Source: Prasinococcaceae sp. CCMP 1430 (taxonomy: Eukaryota > Prasinodermophyta > Palmophyllophyceae > Prasinococcales > Prasinococcaceae). Taken from it: DNA of 46,389 nt. A model generated the notes under the pieces. It did no database searches. It saw only the letters and a list, made by a program, of their open reading frames with translations, and was not told where the DNA came from. This document shows positions 29,631 through 40,200 of this stretch, piece after piece. Position 1 is the first letter of the stretch. Every line of letters begins with the position of its first letter. The stretch lies in assembly GCA_013416795.1 (NCBI GenBank), contig RQSC01000017.1, positions 50,525 through 96,913 on the forward strand. The letters are read 5' to 3'. The translations under genes were made by a program, and so were the position numbers.

Positions 29631-30345
29631 TTGCGCACGCGCTTGCCGTCGTACGCGCCCACGTCAAAACGCATTCAACCACGTCAAAACGCACGCAAAC
29701 GGAAACTCCAACTCCGGGCGGGCCCCCCAATGTCAATTCGAAAGCCGACGCGACGGCCAGAAGACAAACCCTCATTACCCGTACCTAAATCTAGCCACAT
29801 TTTCCCCGTGGTTGGGCGAAGCGGGTCCGACCCACGGCGCCAGCCGGTGCCCGCGAATGCGATTCGATACGAATCGATATGTGTCTTCCGGACGGTTTTC
29901 CGCCTGGGCGGCGGGCATGGCCTGGGAGCCGCGCGGCGCGCGCGAGTTTGGGTTGGGGTTCGCGGCCCGAAAGGGGGGGGGATGGCCGGCGCCGCAGATT
30001 TTCCGACCGGGTATTTCGCGCCGCGCGGTGGCCGCGGTTCCAGCCCGCGCGCGACCCTCCGCGCGCGAATTTGAAGCGGAAATCGCGCGCGGCCTCGCCA
30101 GGCGCGACGGCTGCGGCGGCTGCCACGCGCGCGACGCTGCCCGCGCGCATGCGTATGCCGTGCACGCGCGCGCGGGAGTGCGTGCGTGCGTGCCTGCGCG
30201 TCGGGGTAGAGGGGAAAGGGGGGGGAGGACGCGTGCGTCGGGCGCCACAAGACGCGTCAGACAGGCATCGGGCCGGCTGGCCGAGCGGACAGCGCCAGGG
30301 GCAGCGGGCGCGCGCGCGCGCGTGTGTGCGGGGAGGCGCACAGCG
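29631..30345. promoter_or_regulatory. Divergent promoter region, PRORP / DCL-domain gene
   Basis: The PRORP-proximal 250 bp are lower in GC. They hold two copies of CCACGTCAAAACGCA (29,659-29,673 and 29,679-29,693), repeated with a 20-bp period, and the inverted repeat GATTCG-ATA-CGAATC at 29,861-29,875. The DCL-proximal part is extremely GC-rich. A tRNA-like A-box string near 30,275 has no matching B box. Confidence 0.5.
29659..29693 (+). repeat. Two direct copies of CCACGTCAAAACGCA, 20-bp period
   Basis: Perfect 15-bp repeats whose starts are 20 bp apart, about two helical turns, located 29-63 bp upstream of the PRORP start codon. The spacing suggests paired protein-binding sites on one face of the DNA. 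Confidence 0.8.
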
Positions 30346-31035
30346 ATGGCCGAGGAGGCGAAGCCCGTCGAGGTGGCCGAGGAGGCGAAGCCCATCGAGG
30401 TGGCGGAGGAGGCGAAGCCCGTCGAGGCGGCGGAGGAGGCGAAGCCCGTTGAGGCGGCGGAGGAGGCGAAGCCCGTCGAGGTGGCGGAGGCTCAGGCAAA
30501 TGAGGAGGCAGAGGCGGCGGTGGAGGCGGAGCCCGCAGCGGCCGAGGGGGTGGAGGGCGAGAGGAAGGAGGAGGAGGTGAAGGACTTCGACGAGCCGGTG
30601 GCGCTCGGCTTCAAGACGTTCAAGAACGTGGTCGAGATGTATGAGTACTTCAACGACATCCTCAACGCCTCGACGCTCGACCAGGACCTCAACGAGTACG
30701 AGTACAAGGCTGTGGTCGACCTGCTGGAAAAGGGCCATGCGAGCGCCAAGGAAAAGATCGGCGGCGGCATTGAGAGCATCGCGGTCGTGTCGCACCCGGA
30801 GTGGGGCAGCCGTTGCTTCACGCTGACGCGCACTGATGGCTCCACGGAGGACTTCTCCTACCGCAAGTCCATCGAGGGCTTCGGCAAGCTGCCCGAGGCG
30901 TTCAGCCTGAGCGCCAGTAGCAAGCGCAGGGCAGACGGCGGCGGGCACGGCGGTGGGCGGGGGCGCGGCAGGGGCCGCGGCGGCGGCCGCGGTGGACGAG
31001 GCGGCTTCAAAAAGCAGAAGGTCATGGAGCTCTAG
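30346..31035 (+). CDS. DCL/DUF3223-domain protein with acidic repeats and RGG tail
   Basis: 229 residues, single exon. The N-terminal third is five near-perfect copies of EEAKPVEVA-type nonapeptides, followed by acidic sequence. The folded domain is VALGFKTFKNVVEMYEYFNDILNASTLDQDLNEYEYKAVVDLLEKGHASAKEKIGGGIESIAVVSHPEWGSRCFTLTRTDGSTEDFSYRKSI in outline (key parts: YFNDIL, LNEYEY, GHASAKEKIGGG, RCFTL, DFSYRKSI). This matches DUF3223, known from plant DCL (plastid rRNA maturation) and the tail of Pol V. The C-terminus is Gly/Arg-rich (GGGRGRGRGRGGGRGGRGG), an RNA-binding RGG-like tail, then basic KKQK. It has no transit peptide at this ATG, so a nuclear/nucleolar role is as likely as a plastid one. 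Start chosen at the ATG opening the repeat. Confidence 0.78.
   Translation: MAEEAKPVEVAEEAKPIEVAEEAKPVEAAEEAKPVEAAEEAKPVEVAEAQANEEAEAAVEAEPAAAEGVEGERKEEEVKDFDEPVALGFKTFKNVVEMYEYFNDILNASTLDQDLNEYEYKAVVDLLEKGHASAKEKIGGGIESIAVVSHPEWGSRCFTLTRTDGSTEDFSYRKSIEGFGKLPEAFSLSASSKRRADGGGHGGGRGRGRGRGGGRGGRGGFKKQKVMEL
30352..30489 (+). repeat. 27-nt tandem repeat, about five copies
   Basis: In-frame repeat at the start of the DCL-domain gene, encoding EEAKPVEVA with I/V and A/V substitutions. Copies are nearly identical at DNA level, implying recent expansion. Confidence 0.85.
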
Positions 31036-31330
31036 GCTCCGAGCTCGAGCTCAATGCAGCTGCCGCTGCTGCTGGAAACGCCGTAGATGCAGCTGCTGGC
31101 GACGCGTCCCTTCTGACCCTGGTCTCGAGCGGTGCGGGACTGAAGGTGGTGGTGGGCTGCTGCAAGGCGCGCTGCGCTTCGCGAGACGGGAAACACGCAT
31201 GTATACGGCCACCCCAGCTATAAAGCGTACTCGCAGTGCCACAAGACGCGCACGGTGGCGATCGCGGCGGCACCCACGCGCGCCGTTCGCAATCGCCACG
31301 AGTCAGTTTGAGTGCAACTGCAAGGCAGTC
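31036..31330. other. Convergent spacer, DCL-domain / PWWP genes
   Basis: Between two stop codons. Holds both 3' UTRs; no conserved frame, RNA gene or clear poly(A) hexamer seen. Confidence 0.4.
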
Positions 31331-33598
31331 TTACTGCGCGGTACGAGCCTCGTATTCGGCCTTGCGCTGCTTCAAAAAGTCCTTGACCGCAACCTTGCAC
31401 TCTTGGCTGAGGATGTCACCTCCGTTGGCAGCAACCACGCCGTCCAGTTCCGCCTCGGCGCGTGCGACTATTGCAGCGTCCGACGCGTTGTCACCGCCAG
31501 CGTACTTGCACACGATTTGGATGGCCTTCGCGCGCATTTTCGCGGCCTTGTCCACCTCGGAGGACGCCACACCGTCGGCCGCTCGGTCCCCCGCCGCGCC
31601 CGTGGCGGCGGTGCTGGTCGGGGCGACGCCCGCATCAGCATCCCCAGCGCCCCCAAGCGCCGCACCGGAGGTCACTTGCCCACCTGCTGCGGCAGCCTCG
31701 GGTGCGGGCTCAGCGTTTGCGGCAACGATCGGCGCTGGCGCGGGTTGCGCATCGGTCATCTGTGCATCGCCTTCGCCCGCTCCGCCCTCAGCTGCGATAA
31801 CCTCCATGCCCGCCTCGGCCATCTGCTCGTCCGCCTTGGGCGCGGGCACAGCCTCGGCGGAAAGTTGAGTGGCAACCGGCTCGGCCGCCGGCTCGGCCGC
31901 CGGCTCGGCCGCCGGCTCGGCCGCCGGCTCGGGAGGGAGCTCAGCCGAGCGCAGGAGCTGGATCCACTTGTTCTTGATCGATCCACACGCCGCAGCCACC
32001 TCAGCGAGCACCGGGACCTCCGATTTGGCCAACCTCGCAATAAACTTGGCCTTGACTCGTTTCAGGTCGTCAAGGCTCACCTCCGCACTCATTAAGCCGC
32101 CGACCTCCTCGGCCATGCCTTTGGCGATCTTGTCCTCGATCGAGTGCGCGTAGTTCAGCTTCGTGCGCGCCAATTCGCGCGCCTTGAGCGCCTTTTCGAC
32201 GGCATCGTCGGCCTTAAGCAGCTTCGCCTGTGCCTGTGCGGTCTCCTCGAGTGCCTTGTCAAGGTTTTGCTGGTACTGGGCGAGTGTCTCCTTCGCTCGC
32301 ACGAGAGCCTCCGCGTTCATTTTCCGCGGCTTGCCAGCGTCTACGCTTGCCACAGTCGTCGTGGGCTTCCAGTCGTCCTTGGCCACGATGAGCACCTCCT
32401 TCATCGGCCGCGGCGCCGCAGGCTTGCGTGCACGCTTCTCTTTCGGAGGCGCGCCGCCGCCGTCGTCATCGTCGTCCGCCGCGCGCTTCTTGCCGCGCTT
32501 GCGTTTGGGCTTGGCATCCACATCCATGGCCTCCGCCTCCGCGGCGAGCGCAGCCTCGAACGCCTCCTCATCAGCACCATCTGCGGCAGTGCCAGCGGCG
32601 GCGTCTGCATCGTCGTCGTCTTCCGGGGCCGCTTCCACTCCAGCACCGGCCCGCCCGCGCGCACGCCGACTCCGGTTCTTTCGCATGGCCGCCAGCTCTG
32701 GATCCTCCTCCTCCTCTGCCTCCTCCTTGTAGACCGGGGCGGGCGCAGCGGGTGCCTCAGCAGCGGGCTCCAGCTTCTGCTTGCCCAGTTTGAGCTTGAG
32801 CTTGGTACCACCGCCCTCTTTTTTCGGCTCGGGCGCGGCTGGGCTCGCGGTGGCGGCGGCGCCGGCGCCCTCACCCTCGTCCTCTTCCGCGTCCGGTCCA
32901 AGCGCCCAAGGTTCGTAGGCAAGTCTGGCGTCCGCCACCTTCTGCTTGGCCTCATTCAGTGCGGCAAACCAGTCGTTCCATCTACCACCTTGCTTACCGC
33001 TGTACTTTGCCTCCATCGCCGCTTCGTTCGAGACGTACTTGAGGAGTTTGTCCTGGGTGTACCAGCCGTAGTAGTAGCTGTGCCCCTTCGGGTAGCCAAG
33101 GTGGACGACGAGCTTCTTTGTCTTTTGTTGTTTCATGTGAGGATGGTCGTCGGGATCCTCGACGATCGAAGGGTGCGGTGGCGCGCCTGTGCACGCGGTG
33201 CGATGTGCGGCGGGGACGATCGCGGCCACGCGAGCGAGCGGAGCGCACGTGGTGTCTTTACGTCAGCGCGCGCACGGCGGCGTGCAGCGAGCACGTCGCT
33301 TCAGCGCGTACCCGTAAGCGCGATCGCGATCGCAGGCGCTCTCTCTCACGGCACACGCGCCAGCCACGCGACATCGAACCACCCCTCTCCCTTTCAATCC
33401 CCCCCGCATCCTTCTGCGCGCGAGCGGGTGCGCCCAGCACTCTGCACCGTGCCCCCCTTCCCCGCTTCCCCCAGCGTTCGCTCGCGGCCGCGCGGCGGCC
33501 GCCGCACCTGGAAACTTGGCCCACACGACCTCGCCGACGCTCGCGTCGTACTTGGGCGCCCCGCCCTTCTTCTTCATCTTTCCCTTCTTGGGAGGCAT
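31331..33598 (-). CDS. PWWP-like chromatin protein with long disordered region
   Basis: Two exons, 33598..33508 and 33186..31331; the join is phase 1 and rebuilds FPG (CCAG|GTGCGG donor, CACAG acceptor). 648 residues. The N-terminal basic start (MPPKKGKMKKKGG) leads into a PWWP/Tudor-type domain: GEVVWAKFPGAPPHPSIVEDPDD, then KKLVVHLGYPKGHSYYYGWYTQDKLLKY and WNDWFAALNEA. The signature PWWP tetrad reads PPHP, so the name-giving Trp pair is missing, although VWAKFPG, the VHLG strand and the aromatic YYYGW segment are kept. A long Lys/Glu/Asp/Ala-rich region follows, with several basic clusters (KPKRKRGKKR), then a helical segment (LDDLKRVKAKFIARLAKSEVPVLAEVAAACGSIKNKWIQLLRS) that could be a LEDGF/TFIIS-N-like bundle, an EPAA repeat, and a C-terminal helix. 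Nuclear chromatin reader is inferred. Confidence 0.75.
31877..31936. repeat. 12-nt tandem repeat encoding (EPAA)n
   Basis: About five copies of GGCTCGGCCGCC on the plus strand, read on minus as Glu-Pro-Ala-Ala in the linker of the PWWP-like protein. Confidence 0.8.
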
Positions 33599-34208
33599 GG
33601 CGCCCGCGACCCCTGCCCAGTCCTCCGCCGCCCTCCCGACGCGCGCCCTGCGCACCCCTTCGGCTGCGGCGCCCGGCCCGCCCGCGCCGCCCGCGCCGCC
33701 CGGGCAGTAGGGCGCGCACGCCGCGCGCGCCGTGTGCCGCCCCGATCGTGCCGCACGCAAACAACGCCGACAACGAACCAGGTTGAGGTTTACCCTTGGT
33801 ACAATGTTAAGTCGAGATTTTAGGTCTGTCATCGATGGTGTACGTACCAGCATGATGGTAGATTATGTACGATGGTACAGCACTGTAAACCCTCTCTAGA
33901 ATCGGGGGCGGAGCGGCGATTTGGGGTACGCCCCCCGGCGCGGCCGTGCCAGCATTCGGATCGGCGTGTGATGCGAACCCTGATGGGTGTATGCCATGCC
34001 AGTATGGGTGCGCTGTGTGTGAGGTGCGGTTCGCGCTGCGCCGCATTGGGGCGCGCGCCGCGAGCGCGCCTGGGGGAGGAGGCGCGCGGGCTGGTGGGCG
34101 GCGGCGGGCGAGGGCGGAGGGGGGGCAGCAGGTAGGGGACGCGCGCGCTGCAGCCGACACACTCAGCTGATCACACCGTGCGGCGCGCAGCACGCGCGAT
34201 TGGGCGGG
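33599..34208. promoter_or_regulatory. Divergent promoter region with AT-rich island, PWWP / CFAP47
   Basis: The stretch 33,781-33,900 is roughly half A+T in a region otherwise about 70% G+C. It has several GTAC tetramers (in GGTACAATG, TGTACGTACC, ATGTACGATGGTACAG) and three GATGGT copies. No convincing TATA box. The CFAP47-proximal 300 bp are GC-rich. Confidence 0.45.
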
Positions 34209-37200
34209 ATGGGGCGAGGTACAGGGCCGAACGCGACGGCGGGCGCGCCACCGCCGCTGGGCGCGTCGATGACGATGGCCTCCACCGCAGCATCGGCCCC
34301 CAGCGTCAGCATTGGCGAGCGCGCGGCTGCCGCCGGCGCGCGTACCGCCGGCATGCTGTCCGTCTTCCCCGCGCAGCTCGTCTTCCGCGCCGAGGAGGGC
34401 GTGGGCGTGCAGCGTGCGACACTCATTGTGAAGAATCATGACCGGCGTTCGCACATGGTGCGTATCCGCAAGCCCACGCACAAGGTCTTCAACATGGTGG
34501 CGCACGGCGGCACGAGCCTCAAGCTTGCGCCCGGTCTTGAGACGGCGGTCGAGGTGAGCTACCTGGGCGGAAGCGAGGAGTGCTACTCTGAGGTGTGCGT
34601 GCTCGCCGAGGGCGGCGTGCGGCTCGCGGTTCCCGTGGTCGCCGAGGCGCCGCGGACGCGGCTGGAGCTTCAGGGCAGCGGTGCTGCGGGCGTGGTGCGC
34701 CTGGGCAGGGTCGCCTCGGTGTCGACCTTGCGCGTCGCCAACGCCGGCTCACTGCCGGGCACCTTCACGGTCAACCTCCCAGAGCACTCGTTGCTGCGTG
34801 TCGAGCCTATGGATGGCGCCGTGCCCGCCGGTGGGTCCGTGGCGCTCGCGGTGACCTTCACGCCACCAGAAGCGGGCGTCTTTGAGGAGTCGCTCAGCGT
34901 CGACTTTGGCGACGATGATGCCGACGCTGCGCAGGAGCGCGCTGGGGACGTTGGAATGTCGTCGGGAATTCAGACAATGACGGTCTCGGCACAAGTCGTT
35001 ACACAGGGCTTTGAGCTGCTCCGTGGGTCTCTAGTTGTGGGAGAGAAGCCCACGGGTGGCGCGCTTCAGCTCACAGAGACCGACTTCGGTTCTGTGTACT
35101 TCGGCGAGGCCACCGAGAGCAGCGCGACGGTGCTCAACAACGGCCCGGAGCCGGTCGTGTTCAGCGTCGCCCTATCTGACGGCGAACATGCCCCGGACAG
35201 CGATGACGCCCAGATGGCTGCTCAAGCCGCCGCGTTGGCGCGTGTGGACCCCGAGTCGTTCATCCCCTCGTCCGCGCCCGCCAAGTCTGCCAACGGCGTG
35301 CTCACGATCTTTCCACAAGACGGTGTCATTCCTCCGTACGGCAGCACGACGCTCACCCTCACGTTCGCGCCTACCAAGAAGGCACCGACGCGCGGCTTTG
35401 CGTCGCAGGGACGCGAAGGTCGGTCGGAGGAGTACAGTTTCACGGCCTTTGTGAGCTTTGGGGGCGAAGAGCGCAAGCTCAGGCTGCCTGTGCGCGGTTC
35501 GGGGCACTCAGCGGCGCTTCGAATTGCACCAGAAGGCTTGGTTCGCTTCGGCGACGTGGCTGTTCACGACGCGGTGGACCGCATCGTGACGGTAGTCAAC
35601 ACCAACGCCACTCTACCCGCGCGCTTCTCAGTGGGGCGCTCGGCGACCTTTAAGGCTTCACCGCAGCAGGGCGACCTCGAGCCCGGAGCGTCGGCTGAGG
35701 TGACGCTGTCGTACTCGCCGAGGACGCTCGGCACGCACCGCGAGGCCCTCAGCGTGCGTGTGCTTAGTGCCACCTCAGGGCGCACCGTTGGAACCAGCAA
35801 GATATCTGTGACTGGGGCGTGCACTGCTATAGGCGAGAAGCGCACAATGGTAGGCGGCCTAGGGTCCGTGCCTGCTGACTTTGAGCACTCGCGCACATTC
35901 GTTGGAGAGGAGGGCGCCGCCAGCCTCCAACGCCCGTATGCGCGCCGAAACCCGTGGGTGGGTCATGAGACGAGCGCCATCTTCCAGTCGCCCGCCGAGA
36001 TGCAGCTGAGCGCGGAGGAGAAGCGCGCGCGTGACGCGCACGACCAGCTTTACACAACGTTCATCCGGCGTCGCCAGACAGCGCGGCGCGAGCGCGCGAG
36101 CGGCAAGCGTGGCAACGGAGGCTTCGACACAGATCCCGTGCACATGGGCATGCGCTCCGCGAGCGGGCTACGGGCCCCAGAGCCGGGGATGCCCAAGGCG
36201 GATGATCCGATGTGGCAGAAGGAGGACGCCGCCGCGGCCGCAGACATCGCTAAGGCCACGTTGTCGGGAGCCGTGGTTAAGCCGCGCAATCGCCCCGCGT
36301 ACATGGATGACGAGGAACTGCACACGAAGTCGAAGTTCAAGAGCAGGCCAGGCACACTTGCGGAGCAGCGCGAGTGCCAGCTGATGCTCGCGCCGCAAGA
36401 CATCATGCGCATCGCGACGGGCCCCAGCGCGATGAACTTTGGGCGCGTCACCTGTCTATCAGCGCCGGTCCAGACGTTCGCGGTGACCAATACGCTCTCG
36501 AAGGCGCTGATGGTCGAGGTGTGCACGCAGGAGATCGGGGAGCTTGCGTCGAGCTCGCCGACGGCGCAAGTTGTGCCCCCGGGTATGACTGCTGGCTTCG
36601 ACATATCGCTGGTGTGCTCCACCCTGGGCTCGCTTCAGCGCACCGTCGAGTACATCATAAACACAAAGCACCGCTTCGCCTTCGAGGTTAGCGCCGAAGT
36701 CGTGCCCGTGAGCGTCAATCTGAGCGCTGATAGGCTCGACTTCGGCTTCGACGCGGACAATTATGAGTCATTTGTCACCGAGCAGGTCAAGATTGCCAAC
36801 CCCAACTCGCACCCTGTCGAGTTTTCTGTGGCGAGTTCGAGCGCTGCGTACGTGCCAATGCCCAGCGGCGGCATGATCAACGCGGGAAAGTCTGTGGACC
36901 TTGCGGTGACGTGGACGCCGACGAGCGGACCGACAGCAGCAGCCTCGTCTGAGGCCGAGCTCTCGTTGCGCATCGTGGGTGGTAGTGCCCGCCGCATTGC
37001 ATGCAGGGGTTTCAACCCCGAAGGCCGTCTCGCCTTCCGTGAGACCAGCATCGACTTTCAGTCTGTGTGCGTTGGCGGAGGGGCCACTCGCACTGCCACT
37101 GTCCGCAACGTGGGCAGCACTGACGCCGTATTTATGCTCGACTCGCTTCCGCCTTGGCTCAGCTGCACGCCGCAGCGCTCGCGCATTTCTCCGGATTCCA

Positions 37201-40200
37201 CCACGGACCTGCAGATCACCTTCATTGGACGAGCGCCCCAACTCTACTCAGGGACGCTCGTGTTGGCCGTGCGCGGTTCGAAGCCCATCAAACTCAATGT
37301 AGCTGGTGAGGCTATTGTGCCGCAGATGAAGGCCTCGCCCGAGGCGTTCGATTTCGGCGATGTCTACCTCGGCGGCACCGCAAGGCGCACGCTCACGTTC
37401 TCAAACTCGAGCACCATCCCCGCGAGCCTCGAGCTCGACCTCGTGGACTACCCGAGCTTCTACATCGAGTCACCCAAGGAGATGTGGGCCAACCGTGGAT
37501 ACGAGGAGAATCCCGTCCGAGTACTTCGCCCCAAGCCCGACACTGCTGGCGCGGCCTCTCAGAGCGGCGGTGGTGCGCCTATGACCCTGGAGCGCAGCGT
37601 GTCAACCGCGTCGTCGATTGGCGGAGCGAGCGTGAGCAGTGGTGGCGCGCCCGCTGGGGGCAAGTACCGCATCGCGGTCAATCCAGAGAGCGCACTTGAC
37701 GTGCACTTGGTCTTCCGCCCGAGCATCGTTTTCCCGTTCGACTTCCGACTGCCATTGCGACTGAGAAATGTGGCCGACGAATGGACTGCCGAGCTCACGA
37801 GCCTGACGCCGCAGGTGCGCGCGCATGGGCTGCGGCCGAGACTTTTGCTGTCGACAGCGGTTGTCGACTTCGGCAGCCGCATTGTGCGCTCGGAGCGCGT
37901 CAAGAAGATTCCTTACACGATGGACGTTGAGATTACCAACAACGACGACAAGGACCTCGGCTTTGAGTTCGGCCAGCCAGTGACGGCCGAAGGCGTACGC
38001 TGCAGCGCATACACGCTCGAGCCGCAGTCGGGTCATCTGGCGCGGGGCGCGTCGTGTGTGTTGCGCGTGGCGTACATGCCCCATGCCAAGCGCGACGACC
38101 TGGCGAGCGTGCCCATCTTCCTCGATGGGGATACATCGCGCGCGTACGTTTCGCTAGAACTCGTGGGTAGCGGGAGGTACCCAAAGCTGCTCTTCGACCG
38201 GCGTGAGGTCACGCTGCACCCTGTTCCGCTGGGCTTCACCGCGCGAGCGCGCTTTACGATACGCAACGACGGTTACGACAACCTCGAAATCAAGTACAAG
38301 CTGCCTGCGGACACCGCGCGCGCCCCTCTTGAGATCAGCTTTCCCAACGGCCGCATGATCGGCATCGCTAAGGACGCGGTCGAGGTGGAGGTGTCGTTCT
38401 CGTGCCGCAAGCCGCTTGGCTTCACTGCAAACGTGGACTTCCTGGACGATGATGGCGGCAGGTTTTCCCTCCCTGTCACTGGCGCGACCGACAGCTGCCT
38501 ACTCTCACTGTACCCGTTCCTGTCCGTCAACGCTGGCCGTTACGACTTGCGCGAGCCAGCCGATGGGAAACCTGTGGCGCTCGTCGACACGAGCGGCTGC
38601 GTGTTCGACAGCGCAATCATCGAGAGCGCGTGCGCGGCTGAGAGCAGCGCGCTCGCACGGCTACTGAACGCGTCCACCATGAAGGGGCCCTTCACCAAGG
38701 ATCTCTCGCGGGACATGCTGGCTTCACGCGGGCGGCTGATGATCGAGGTGATTGAATTTCTGAGCGCCAAGTCCGTGTACAAGGTGGGAAAGCTCAGCGC
38801 AAACAAGCGCGAGCAGGTCGACCAGCTCATGGAGCAGCACTCGAAGATGCTCAACTTCCTCAAAGCGCACGGCGCGCTCCTGACTGCTGTCAAGCCTGAG
38901 TTCCTGCTCGACCTCGAGGACTTCCGCAGCTGGGTTGACGCGCGCACGCAACGCGTGGCTGACGGCATCGTCGATGACGGCGAAACGCTTGAGACGCTGG
39001 CATTGCTGCAACAGACCGAGATGCGCTTCGGGCTGGTGTCGAAGACGAGCTGGACGGCGGTCGTTCTGCAGACGATCAAAGTGTTCCTGCTGAGCCGTGT
39101 GACACCGCGCAGCTTCAAGTCGCTGCCGGGCACGGATTGGAATGCCGAGGGCCTGCCCGATACCGTGCTGGTAGGCTCAAATGTCTACTCAGTGGCCGAG
39201 TCAATCATGCTGCGCTGGCTGACGCTGCACTTCAAGAATATTCTGCCGAGCGTAGCCACGACGATTTCCAATTTCGACAGCGACCTTCGCGATGGGATGG
39301 CACTGTACGCGGTGATGGTGTCGCACTGGCCCAGCCTCGAGTCGTTCTACACACAGCTGCGCAAGCCCTGTCGAACGGACGCGCACTTTCAAAACAACGC
39401 GCGCGTTGTCTGCGCCATGGTGTGCGAACTCGCGCTGCCTTTTGCGCTGCAGGCAGACGACATCCTCAAACCTCGCCAGCACGAGATGGTGCTCTTCATA
39501 CTTCACCTGTACCACTCGCTGCCTCAACTCATCCCACGCAGCGCGCTCGACTTCTCTGGCCGTCTGGGGGAGCCCGTGACGAAGACCATTGAGCTCACCA
39601 ACCCGGCCGACAAGGCGATCTCATACTCAGTCAAGGTGGACGGCCATGCAGACTTCTCCATCGAGCAGACCGCAGTGCGCATCGAGCCTCGCGCTACGGT
39701 GGCGTTCCCAGTGACGTGCACGCCCAAGATCTCTAAGCCTACCGAGGCGCGCCTGGTCTTCAATTCGAGGCGCGACGGCAACGTGCACGCTGCCACGCTC
39801 GTGTTTGGGCTGCAGTCCAGCGTGCAGTCGCGATGCCCCGTGCGCACGATGCGAGTGTCATCCAAGCTCTACGACTTTCAGTCGTTCGAGCTCAACGTGA
39901 CAAACCCTTTCCCTCACGACGGCGAATTCACCGTCACGCTGTTGCAGACAACAGAGCCCAGTCCACAACAGGTCGCCGCTGCCATGGGCAAGCGCAAGAC
40001 TAAGGCCGGCCGCGCTCGCGCGCAAGAGGGCGCGCTCGAGGCGACCAAGCAATTCCCGCAGCCCTTCGGCACTACGTGCTCCAAGGTGCGCATCAAGAAT
40101 GGCGAGAGCGCGCGGTTGGTTGTTGCCTACCTTCCTTTCACGCTGGGCACGCACACTGCGACCGTGCTCTTCGAAGAGGCCAGCTTTGGCGAGTTCGCGT

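Noticed and set aside
30270-30310. tRNA-like A-box string (GGCTGGCCGAGCGG)
   Set aside because: No B box, T arm or complementary acceptor stem follows; downstream sequence is GC repeat and then the DCL-domain start.
37560-37680. Possible intron in CFAP47 around the Ser/Gly-rich segment
   Set aside because: The frame stays open and no GTGCG donor/acceptor pair improves the protein; it reads as a linker within an Ig-like domain.
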